This document shows, in pieces, positions 55,765-64,000 of a stretch of DNA of 64,000 nucleotides. The notes beneath the pieces are model-generated. The model did no database searches. It was not told the origin of the DNA and saw only the letters and a program-made list of their open reading frames with translations. Numbering within the stretch: position 1 is the stretch's first letter; every line of letters begins with the position of its first letter. The stretch comes from Parastagonospora avenae f. sp. tritici 18332-5 (taxonomy: Eukaryota; Ascomycota; Dothideomycetes; Pleosporales; Phaeosphaeriaceae), in NCBI GenBank assembly GCA_022559985.1, contig JAFJTR010000041.1:62001-126000 (forward strand). Reading direction: 5' to 3'. The translations under genes were made by a program, and so were the position numbers.

Positions 55765-58098
55765 CTAGCCCTCAGTCAACGACTTTCCTGGCCGCCAGTT
55801 CCTATACCGCTCAGCCTCTTCTTTGACGGTATGCGGAACATGCTGATCCAGGGCTTGCTCGAAATGGTACATGCGGATCAGAGGCTCGCTCTCTGGAGCC
55901 TTTTCGTAATCCGAAATTGCAAGCTCAACTGCGACGGCACAGAGACCGCTGATGTCAGCCCCACTGCTGCCCTCCGTTCTTGCAGCAACGACGCCGAGGT
56001 CAACGTCAGGGGCTAGTGGCCTCTTCCTGGTGTGAATCTGGAGGATTTGTGTCCTGGCTTCCTCGGTTGGGAGACCAATGTGAATATGCGCATCGAATCG
56101 TCCCGTGCGGATGAGCGCAGAGTCCAGGATATCAGGCCGGTTTGTTGCCCCGATGATGAATACATCCTTGAGAGCTTCTATACCGTCCATCTCGTTGAGC
56201 AGCGTCGTGACGACGTTTAAGCCACTGTCTTGTGTCTTTTCGCGTGATTTGCCAATGGAGTCGATCTCGTCGAAAAATATAATGCAGGGTTTCGCTGCAC
56301 GCGCGCGACGAAAAACATCCCGAATGGCTCGTTCCGACTCGCCTACGTACATTTTGATCAATTCGGAACCTTTGACGGCAAGGAAGTTTTGGTTGCTCTC
56401 TGTTGCGACAGCCTGGGCAATCAAGGTCTTTGCACAACCCGGCGGACCATATAATAGTACGCCTTTTCGCGACTGAGGTCCGCCAAACTTCACGTCGAGA
56501 TCCGGATACTGGAGAAAGTTAGCAGCGCTCGTTTCAGTGTATAGCCGCATCTTACTCTGAAGGGTCGGATGGTGATGGCTTCAAGTAGAGCGCGAACATG
56601 GTCCAAGCCGGCAATGTCTGTCCACCTGACCTTCGGCACCTCCAGAATGCTCTCCTTGAGGACAGTCGGCTGTATTTGATCAATCACAGCGTCGAAATCT
56701 TCCTGTGTGACAAAATCGGTCTTTTCCAGTATCTCGCCAAGCAAGCCTTTCTGGTCATCGTCCAGGGCATCGTAAGCACGTTGTACTCGCCCGTTCCTTG
56801 CCAGCCCGCACAGCTTGTGGATGTCCCGACCAACAAAGCCATGTGTACGTGCTGCTAAACTGGCGAAATCGAGATTGCCAGTCTTACGCCCAGGCCCAAG
56901 AATCTGCCGAAGTATGTCCTCTCTTTGCCTGACGTTTGGAGGGAAGAGCTCGAGCTCCGTCTTGAAGGCTGACGTTGTTCGAAGGCTCGAATCGATATCA
57001 TAGACACTGCGGACTGCTGCTGCAACGACAACTTGAGTTCCTTCCAGCTTCGCCAGCTCGGTCCGCAGTTTTGTCACCAACGTGTCCGCTTTTTCGAGGA
57101 ATTTATCTAGGTTGTCCATCAGGATCAAGCTTGGTTGATGATCACAAGCATCCTCGAATGTGTCACCAATGGCTATGACCTGCCCTTTTGGATGTGTTTC
57201 AAGGTTTACCCTGAAGACTTGTTGCCACGGACAATTCGCAAGCCGCTCGAGCAGAAGGCTCTTACCCGTACCCTCTGGGCCATGAAGCAAAAGACCTGTA
57301 GGCCCAAGTAAGTATTGGTCGGACAAGTTGAGAGCTGTGCTTGTGAGGAATGCAAGGATTCTATCAATGGTTGCAATGTGGCCATCGAGCCCACCGATCC
57401 CATCTCTTTTGAGCTGCAAAGGCTCTGAAGGTGATAACGGGCGTCTCCCAAGAGAAATGTCGCCGGACATAGTCACTTGGGTTTTGACAGGATCGAAGTA
57501 GACTGCATGCTTTTCGTCAGGGTGGGGTTCAATACTGTTCACATGGACGCGTGATTTTGTGCTCTTTTGTTGGCTTCTAGGTCCCTTCTGCTGTATCGGA
57601 AAGGTGCAACCCGGCAAGATGATATCGAGGTCCACTGCTGAGGTCAGCAGGTGTAGCACTTGGGGCAGTCTTGTGGCGGACTCTACCTAATGCATGCCGC
57701 GCCCAATACAATAGCTCTTCACTCGAGGCGAACTTTTGCTGTGCGGGCTCTGGTACACTGATCTCGATGGATTTGAGAGGTTTCCAAGAGTCACGAGCTT
57801 TGTCGACGAAAACCGGGTCATCGAGAGTCAGTCCGTACTGCTCGCGGAGCAGGTCGGTGACTTTTGCTATGGCCTTATTCCCAGGGTTTGTCTGAGACGC
57901 CAGCCAGGCCACAGCGTAGCCTTTGAAGCCGGTTGAAGTTCTCAGCCTGACCAGGTCTCCATTTGTGAGGCCCAGCGTCTTCTGCTCTCGCTGCGAGAGG
58001 TAGATGCGGAAGGCGCCTTCGAGGGCGTTGCCAGACGCACTCAGCGGGTTGCGCTCGAGTGGACGGAGTGCAAACGGCGTGCCAGCACTCATCGTCAA
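55765..58098 (-). CDS. AFG2: Tandem AAA ATPase, AFG2/SPATA5 type
   Basis: Three exons: 58098-57687, 57634-56556 and 56508-55765, giving 744 residues, close to yeast Afg2 (about 780). The N-domain (NGDLVRLRTSTGFKGYAVAW) is of the Cdc48/Afg2 kind. D1 has Walker A GPEGTGKS near 259. D2 has Walker A GPPGCAKT near 516, where the Cys-containing P-loop recalls Afg2's GPPGCSKT; pore loop KMYVGESERAIR; Walker B IIFFDEID near 576; and Arg finger RTGRFD. Splicing at 56509-56555 joins AITIRPFR to YPDLDVKFGG. Afg2/Drg1 releases Rlp24 from cytoplasmic pre-60S particles. D1 departs from consensus: Walker B is LILMDNLD and the Arg-finger region is SAFK, so D1 may bind but not hydrolyse ATP. Alternative start at 58092. 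A Pex1/Pex6 identity is less likely. Confidence 0.85.
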
Positions 58099-58509
58099 TA
58101 AGAATGGAATATCACATGTTCTGGCGTATTTCGTCGACTCGATGATGGAGATGGTCGCTGTGACTAAGCGAGACGCGACTAGGCCAAATCAAGCGGGCTA
58201 GCGTCAAGCTCAGGATGCTTGAACAAAGTATCGCACCGAGGCATCCAGGAAGTTTGCAATGGGACGCCGACCAGCAATTGATGTCACCGCCGCACCTTGT
58301 TCGACATCTGCGGCCGTGTCAGTCCTCATGGAGCGCCCATCATGCCCGCTGCGCCTCCTCGACGGCTCGCGCAAAGCTCTCGACCGCTGGTGATAACAAG
58401 CCAGAGAGTGCGAGGGCAACGGGTGAGGGGGAAGCGAAGCAAGCAGGTAACGTGAATCCCATACGAAAGCAACTCCGGCACGTGTCCAGAACGCGGGTAC
58501 TAACGCGGG
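58099..58509. other. Divergent promoter with an Arg-rich upstream ORF
   Basis: Region between the AFG2-type gene and the 969-residue gene. It contains a 37-codon plus-strand ORF at 58340-58453 (MPAAPPRRLAQ..., no acidic residue). No phase-compatible splice joins it to the downstream frame, so it is probably an upstream ORF or chance. Confidence 0.4.
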
Positions 58510-61419
58510 ATGCATCTAGGAGAAATTTCCAGTCCCAGTTCACCATCTGACTCCAACTCCACCCAACATGTGAGCCCGCAATCATCGCGCAGCTGGTGGC
58601 GTTCTGCTGTCGATAGCATAATCTCGCATGGCTCCAGGAGTGTCACCCCCGAGTCGGGTAATCCGGCGCCGCCGGTCGAACATTCTCCAGAGCAACGCTC
58701 TCACACGGTCCAGATGACACCAGACGCTGGGCAGTTGGAGACAGGAAGGAGCAATGCCACCACAAACACCGTTGCCTCTAGCAATCCCTCGCAAGCAAAA
58801 TGGGAGGACACTCAGGAGCTCCGTGTTAAAAGGGATCGGGTCTTAACAGAGGTACCCAAGTCTCCCACCAGATACGTCCAAACCAAGCCAGGCAAGTTCA
58901 AACAGAAGTTCAAAGACCGCAAACTCCGGGTCAGAGAAGTATTGCCAGGCACGAAAAAAGAAAAGTTCGAGACTCGGCACAGACCAGATGACGATGGGCG
59001 CCGCCATACGTCTAGCCCTGCTTCCAGTTTCAATAGAGCAGCAATAGACAAAGGGAGCACCGGACTAGGCGGGAATGATAAAGTTAGTCGGCCGCCAGCC
59101 ACCGTAAAGGATCCCGACCAGGAGGCGATGAAGCAGCAGCTTCAACAACTATCCGAGCAAATGAAAGCGTTACAAACCGCGCTAGAAGAGAAGGCAACTG
59201 CAAATACACCGTCGCCAGACACCGGTGCTAATGCTGCGAGCCCACGCAAACGGAACACTGCACGTCGCCTTTCTTCAGAACAGACAAAAGTGCCCCCAGA
59301 GGCACATGTCCCTCAACGCTCAAAACGTCCTCAACGCTCAAAACGTCCTCAGCGGCCACAAACCGCTGGACAGCCAGCTCATCCGTCCACCCCCAGGAAT
59401 CCTCCCAATCGAACTGTGCAAAATCAACGCTCACAACGTCCCCAGCAGAAAGGAATCACTAAACAGCCAGCTTCACCGTCAGCCACGAGGAGTTTCCCCA
59501 TTCTAAGAGTGAAATCCGCCAAATTCAATCATGCACATGTCCTAGCACTTGGAAAGTGGCGCTTTCAAACTTCCACTCGCGAACTCATAAACACGGCACA
59601 TGCCCTTCAACGACTCAAGTCTACTTTGTCCAAGCAATTGCTTGATATGATTGAACGTCGTCTTGCTTTCATAGCCCGCAAGGAGTCAGATGACCTCGTT
59701 ATTTCAGAGTTACGTCGTTATAATAGGTGGAAGAAAACATCTTGTTCTCTAATGGCCCCAAATCTACTTGAGAGATGTAACGAACAGTACCACAGGTCCG
59801 CTCTGTCGCTTGCAACGATCGTCACTTCGCTCGGAAATATAGGATCCCCATCAATGGTGCAGAGTACAACCATGATCCGCCGCCAACTTGCTGCACTGTA
59901 TCAAGAGGTTAAAGCCGAGGGTAATGTCAAGATGCGCAATACTTTGGAAAGTCGGAGAGTGCACAGATTTGCAGAGGCAGCATCATTATCAGATTGCCCT
60001 CAGCCCACCAGCAGTCAGGCATCTGCTAAAGAGACCCGCCTGCCCACTCCCTTTACACAAAACGATAAGCAGGGGTTGGTGAGGCGGATTCATACTGGCT
60101 CATCCTTACTGAAATCATCGGAGTCTTTACAAAGTGTCGCAAAACCTTCAGACCTAAAGCACAAGGATGGCTCGACAGCAGCGTCTGGCAGTTTCGATGC
60201 CATATCTCTGGATCAGACACAAGCTCTGACAGAAAAGATACGATCTCCCGTAGACCAGATGCAAGCTCCTTCAAACGAAGTCGGTGACCAGTCCCTACTC
60301 GAGGAGCTGTTCCCAGAGGCTAGCGTTCCCCCTCCAGTCGGTCAGGCAGAGAAGCAAGAGCAATATCCCAAGCTTGACCCGCCGAGCCCCGCGAACCGCT
60401 TCACTCGGATGCTTGTCGACCGCCCAAAATCACCCAAGGAGCTTGTGATTGAGTCCCTCCAGAAGCGTGGTGAACAGGTCACTGTTCTACAACTGGAACA
60501 TTGTAGCACCGAGCTGACGGAGATCGATTTCCGACGTCTCATTCCAAAGGGTGAGCACATGGAAGTTTGGAGGCGGCTTGGCGCGTACTACAAGGTCATT
60601 CCTGGTCGTGATCCTTTGAGCCTTGAGCGCTTACCCTTCTACTATCTCCTCTTCGAGTCACCAGAGTCTGCGTATGCCTACCAGAACAACGCCGCTCGTC
60701 TCCACAAACTCGCAGCTCTCCACCAGCCTTCCAGCATCTTTTCCGCTATACCGCCACCAAAAGGCTTCCTCGAGGATGGCGAAGACATCAATGCAGTCAC
60801 CAGCTCGTATCTCCTCAGACCCATCGGGCACGCCTTCATGCTACGCACAATTATGCAGCCTTACGATCCCGCTCTCCGCACCTTGATCGAACAAGGCGGG
60901 TACAAGCCCATCGTGCCAGAAATTGATGGCAAGCAAATCCGCATCCACAAAGTCCTCATGTACATCGAAGGATATGAGCCAAGTATCTCCGATCTGTTCA
61001 AAACACTCCGCCAAGACGCTTTCAACCGCGGCATGCCCTTTGCATTGCGCAACGAGTCCTCTTCTTCTGTCCATCGCCTCCGTGATCTGATCGACCTCTC
61101 TATACACACGCTTCCTATCTCGTCAAGCAATCCATGGGCACATGAGGAACAGAATACGAGGCTTCAATTTAAGGACCCGGCAATCATGTCCCTTTTGAAG
61201 TCTGGGATCCCTGAAGACGCGTCAAATGCGAAGGAGATGAACCAGATGATTATGAACCGCGTGTACAACAGGTGGATACTGGAGTTTGACGATGAAGATG
61301 AGGCGCGACGGTTCGCCATCTCGTGGCATAGGCGCTTGCTGCCAGATTTCGCTGGGACTGAGAGGACTTGGAAGGACTACGAGGAGGTGAGGATGTGCAA
61401 TACTGAGCTTTTGTGGTGA
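58510..61419 (+). CDS. 969-residue fungal protein of unknown function
   Basis: Single exon from the ATG at 58510; an in-frame TAA lies at 58501, so the start is constrained unless an upstream exon is spliced in. Residues 1-330 are disordered, Ser/Pro/Arg/Lys-rich, with a short coiled stretch (MKQQLQQLSEQMKALQTALEEK) and a PQRSKR hexapeptide repeat. Residues about 330-480 are helical (STRELINTAHALQRLKSTL; RRLAFIARKESDDLVISELRRY). The C-terminal 320 residues look folded: RPKSPKELVIESLQKRG, an alpha/beta segment with FRRLIPKGEHMEVWRR, PFYYLLFESPESAYAYQNN, and an end with WILEFDDEDEARRFAISWHRR, which has the feel of an RRM-like fold. No catalytic motif. A mitochondrial or RNA-linked role is possible but not shown. 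Confidence 0.8.
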   Translation: MHLGEISSPSSPSDSNSTQHVSPQSSRSWWRSAVDSIISHGSRSVTPESGNPAPPVEHSPEQRSHTVQMTPDAGQLETGRSNATTNTVASSNPSQAKWEDTQELRVKRDRVLTEVPKSPTRYVQTKPGKFKQKFKDRKLRVREVLPGTKKEKFETRHRPDDDGRRHTSSPASSFNRAAIDKGSTGLGGNDKVSRPPATVKDPDQEAMKQQLQQLSEQMKALQTALEEKATANTPSPDTGANAASPRKRNTARRLSSEQTKVPPEAHVPQRSKRPQRSKRPQRPQTAGQPAHPSTPRNPPNRTVQNQRSQRPQQKGITKQPASPSATRSFPILRVKSAKFNHAHVLALGKWRFQTSTRELINTAHALQRLKSTLSKQLLDMIERRLAFIARKESDDLVISELRRYNRWKKTSCSLMAPNLLERCNEQYHRSALSLATIVTSLGNIGSPSMVQSTTMIRRQLAALYQEVKAEGNVKMRNTLESRRVHRFAEAASLSDCPQPTSSQASAKETRLPTPFTQNDKQGLVRRIHTGSSLLKSSESLQSVAKPSDLKHKDGSTAASGSFDAISLDQTQALTEKIRSPVDQMQAPSNEVGDQSLLEELFPEASVPPPVGQAEKQEQYPKLDPPSPANRFTRMLVDRPKSPKELVIESLQKRGEQVTVLQLEHCSTELTEIDFRRLIPKGEHMEVWRRLGAYYKVIPGRDPLSLERLPFYYLLFESPESAYAYQNNAARLHKLAALHQPSSIFSAIPPPKGFLEDGEDINAVTSSYLLRPIGHAFMLRTIMQPYDPALRTLIEQGGYKPIVPEIDGKQIRIHKVLMYIEGYEPSISDLFKTLRQDAFNRGMPFALRNESSSSVHRLRDLIDLSIHTLPISSSNPWAHEEQNTRLQFKDPAIMSLLKSGIPEDASNAKEMNQMIMNRVYNRWILEFDDEDEARRFAISWHRRLLPDFAGTERTWKDYEEVRMCNTELLW
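59311..59346 (+). repeat. In-frame 18-bp tandem repeat (PQRSKR)x2
   Basis: CCTCAACGCTCAAAACGT occurs twice head to tail, followed by a degenerate third unit, inside the disordered region of the 969-residue protein. It encodes PQRSKR-PQRSKR-PQRPQ. Likely replication slippage in a disordered basic linker. Confidence 0.85.
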
Positions 61420-61717
61420 TGTGGAGTGTATAATAGTTGTCCGTTAGATCATGTGTACATATTTAGAACGTTTGATGGGTTGACCTGAACACAATCTTGA
61501 AATAGGAGATGCATACAATTCTTCAACAGAGATGCCCAAATTTACCACTTTTGCCACAAACGAATGGAAGGTATCCTCAACCGAAGAAGTCGACGTTACG
61601 TGAAGAGGGTTGCATTTGATGTATGCTGAGCTAGCCAAACACAGCCTAGCCTGTGAACCAGCCTTTTTTTACACCACCACTCAGACGCCAACATATCCAA
61701 CATTCGATGCACACACC

Positions 61718-62491
61718 ATGTCGTCATCAGAAGAAGCCCAAGCCCTAGGCCGCTCAGAATTCTGGGACGAACGCTACGCCAAAGCAGATAGCGACAAGCC
61801 CACGCACGAGTGGTTCCGCGGCTTCTCCGCGCTCGAACCCTTTTTCGACAAACACATCTTTCAAGCGCGCGGTGAGGAAGGGAAAATTGGCAGGATATTA
61901 CATCTGGGTAGTGGAGATAGTGTAGGTGCGCCAAATACATCTTTCGCTGAGTTTGGAAATTTTGGTGGTGTTTGTGCTGATTCGATGCTAGACCGTCCCG
62001 TATGACTTGCTACAACGCGGCTACATACATCAAACATGTGTGGACTTTTCCAAAGTTGTGGTCGAGCTGATGAAAGCGCGGCATAGCGATAAACCACAAG
62101 TTGAGTGGAAAGTCGGCGATGTAAGAGATATGGTTGATATCGACACCAAGTCGATTGATGTGGCATTCGACAAGGGGACCTTGGATGCGATGATTTATGG
62201 GAGTCCGTGGAGTCCGCCAGATGAGGTGTTGGAGAATAGTGGGAGGTATATGAAAGAGGTGAGCTTTCTTTTTAAAAGGATGAGGCGGGCGTTGACGCTG
62301 ATTTTGGATAGGTTCAGAGAGTGATGAAAGATGATGGTGTGTTTCTTTACGTCACCTATCGGCAGCCGCATTTCATTAAGCCGATATTGAATCGGGATAG
62401 TGAGTGGGATATGGAGATGGAGGTTATGGGAGGGGGGGATAGCTTTGAGTATTTTGGGTTCATACTCAAGAAGCACGCGGGTACGAAATGA
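61718..62491 (+). CDS. Small SAM-dependent methyltransferase, METTL13/EFM-like
   Basis: Three exons: 61718-61921, 61992-62258 and 62312-62491, giving 216 residues. The ATG at 61718 (MSSSEEAQALGR) is followed by EFWDERYAKAD and HEWFRGFSALEPFF, the N-terminal signature of the eEF1A-lysine-methyltransferase-4/METTL13 and citrate-synthase-lysine-methyltransferase group. Motif I is HLGSGDST, completed by splicing to TVPYDLLQRGY. The acidic loop VDFSKVVVELMK and motif IV DVAFDKGTLDAMI follow. The last exon gives VMKDDGVFLYVTYRQPHF, motif VI. Catalytic fold complete. The substrate is probably a protein lysine, but eEF1A or citrate synthase cannot be told apart from sequence alone. The intron at 61922-61991 is 70 nt and the other is 53 nt. 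Confidence 0.88.
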
Positions 62492-63002
62492 GGACGCACG
62501 ACACGCTAATAATTCAAACAGAGTTAGATTTCCCCTGCTTGTTAAAATACCTCGAACTTGCTTGTTTGGAAATTTGAGAACGCCTTCTGACACATCTCTA
62601 CAATATCTCCTCTCAGCATACCTTTAACCTACGTTCACGGCCTGTCTTTGCGCAGAAAGCTAGGGCTTTTACGGAATACTCTCATCGTCGCCAGATCCAT
62701 GGAACATGCAAGCGTCAAATGCTTTGTGCAGCGATTTCGAACGTACCCAGTCAACAGCAATAACCTATCGCTGTTTTTGATTGGCCGTAACACGTAGGGC
62801 GGCTGTGTGCGTGCATGCTGCATCTACCCCTGCAGTTGCCCTCCTGCCTTGTTATTCTACATCTTCTGTCAGCTGAGAGATTGCTGACACTCAAGCTCTT
62901 ACTGTCTTCTTCGAATCTCGCTCATGCCCCGTTCGGAGCTGTATCCTTCTAAGCATCGCCACATTGAAATCTATCCGACATCATATCCGTGTAAACCACT
63001 CC
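62492..63002. other. Intergenic region
   Basis: About 0.5 kb. No gene seen. It is the promoter of the right-edge gene and 3' flank of the methyltransferase. Confidence 0.45.
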
Positions 63003-64000
63003 ATGGCTTCGATCAGCAAATTTAGTACAGCGCTGTTGTCCGTGCCGAATGAGATCACATTAGCAGCGGCCAATTTCAACGTCAACTTCTCTCTTATGAA
63101 AGTAGAAGCTCCGCCGGAATTCCACGGTCTGCGGGATGCGTTATCTCGCACGCGACGCCACGAGGCTGAAGAGGGGATGCCGCATGTCACAGCGCGGTGC
63201 CTCGGAGCTCTTTTTGAGGCGATTATACCTCAAATTCCACGGATCACAGTCGCATATGGAACGCGCGTTTCTGAAATATGTGCCCAGGTACAACCGAAGA
63301 CACAGCCAGCAGCAATGTTTACCGACCAAGCTGGAGCTGACGGCACATCAATTTGGGCTGCAGCTACCTCTGGACAGCATGCGATTGCTATGCATCTACT
63401 CTCATGTATGTTGGCTCGGATCTGGAAGCCAGCTGAAGCAACTTCTCTGTGGGTCGAACTGGTTGAAAGACGTAAGCAGGAGATCTTTAAGAGTTACAAC
63501 TCCGCCAGCGCGACTGGCATATCTGCAATAATGGCAGCGCAGCAGTTAATCAACCGCGAGCAACTTTCGGCATGGGATGCGAGCGCCAGGTCCTGGTTAC
63601 AGACTGCAGATGCAACGAAGCGCTTTCAACAGACGCAACTCATGCTCATCATCAATAACGTTCGCATGCCTGTCAACACAAGCAAGGACCCATACGAGTC
63701 AATTATTTCAGCCTGGAAGTCTGGCTTGACAGCCATGGAGAATCTCCTCCAGGGTGCATCTCAACGAGTACAAGATGGTGCAATCCTTCTGGCGATTTCC
63801 TCCTGGCACATTTACCCGAACATGCAAGTACTCTCCGATCTAGTCAAGGACATTGATATGTCCGACGGTCTAATGAATCACTCCATACTTACTATATCCA
63901 CATCCGGTACAAGCGATAGCCGGGATGGTGTATTCTGGTCGTTACCACTATCACGAATGAGATATTACTCGCCCGCTCTCGTATCCGAACGCAGCATTGC
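63003..64000 (+). CDS. Fungal-specific protein of unknown function, partial at right edge
   Basis: Open from the ATG at 63003 to the end of the window with no stop (332 codons), so the 3' end lies outside. It starts MASISKFSTALLSVPNEI and shows phrases of a fungal-only family: AAANFNVNFSLMKVEAPPEF, TARCLGALFEAIIPQIP, AYGTRVSEI, DGTSIWAAATSGQHAIAMHLLSCMLARIW, WDASARSWLQTAD, QLMLIINNVRMPVN, DGAILLAISSWHIYPN. These repeat-like helices look like an all-alpha fold. No catalytic motif, signal peptide or membrane helix in the visible part. The start is uncertain because family members can have extra N-terminal sequence; an ATG at 62924 is in another frame and ends quickly. Function not known. Confidence 0.85.
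   Translation, partial: MASISKFSTALLSVPNEITLAAANFNVNFSLMKVEAPPEFHGLRDALSRTRRHEAEEGMPHVTARCLGALFEAIIPQIPRITVAYGTRVSEICAQVQPKTQPAAMFTDQAGADGTSIWAAATSGQHAIAMHLLSCMLARIWKPAEATSLWVELVERRKQEIFKSYNSASATGISAIMAAQQLINREQLSAWDASARSWLQTADATKRFQQTQLMLIINNVRMPVNTSKDPYESIISAWKSGLTAMENLLQGASQRVQDGAILLAISSWHIYPNMQVLSDLVKDIDMSDGLMNHSILTISTSGTSDSRDGVFWSLPLSRMRYYSPALVSERSI

Noticed and set aside
59986..59994. Exact SreA consensus (TTATCAGAT) inside the 969-residue gene
   Set aside because: One match per about 64 kb is expected by chance and this one lies in coding sequence.

Overview
The window is nuclear DNA of a filamentous ascomycete. Genes are split by short introns (mostly 47-84 nt, GTRNGT donors, CTAAC/CTGAC branch points). 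The proteins are fungal in type: a ferrichrome-type NRPS, SidA, YAK1, an AFG2-type AAA ATPase, DUF7704 and a MPVTFG-type fungal protein family. The four-adenylation-domain synthetase and the MPVTFG family suggest Dothideomycetes, but I cannot name the species. No CRISPR, insertion sequence, rRNA or convincing tRNA was seen.

Left part (1-6,900): a small acidic protein of unknown function (298-876), an HSL-type alpha/beta-hydrolase (1685-3058), a decayed fungal-specific gene with four in-frame TAG codons and a frame change (3542-5601), and a small DUF7704-like membrane protein (6351-6856).

Central part (6,998-32,210): an iron-siderophore locus. It holds a giant NRPS on the minus strand (about 5,372 aa in three exons; domains A-T-C-A-T-C-A-T-C-A-T-C-T-C-T-C, as in intracellular ferricrocin/ferrichrome synthetases). 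Next, divergently oriented, is a full-size ABCB exporter (25008-29291), followed by L-ornithine N5-monooxygenase SidA (30504-32210). SidA makes N5-hydroxyornithine, an acyltransferase outside the window would acylate it, the NRPS would build the cyclic hexapeptide, and the ABC protein is a candidate for moving the product or an intermediate. Three perfect ATCWGATAA sites, the known SreA-type GATA iron-repressor consensus, lie in the ABC-SidA spacer, and one lies in the NRPS-ABC spacer.

Right part (33,345-64,000): mostly housekeeping genes. In order: YAK1 kinase (+), eIF3c/NIP1 (+), PAP2-type lipid phosphatase (-), ESCRT-II SNF8/VPS22 (-), AAR2 splicing factor (+), LITAF-domain protein (+), a fungal protein with Cys/His pairs (-), a disordered Ser/Pro-rich protein (-), AFG2/SPATA5-type AAA ATPase (-), a 969-residue protein of unknown function (+), a small METTL13/EFM-like methyltransferase (+), and a fungal protein running off the right edge (63003 onward). 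Exon coordinates come from splice consensus and frame continuity. In every multi-exon gene where I give a single model, the spliced length is a whole number of codons.
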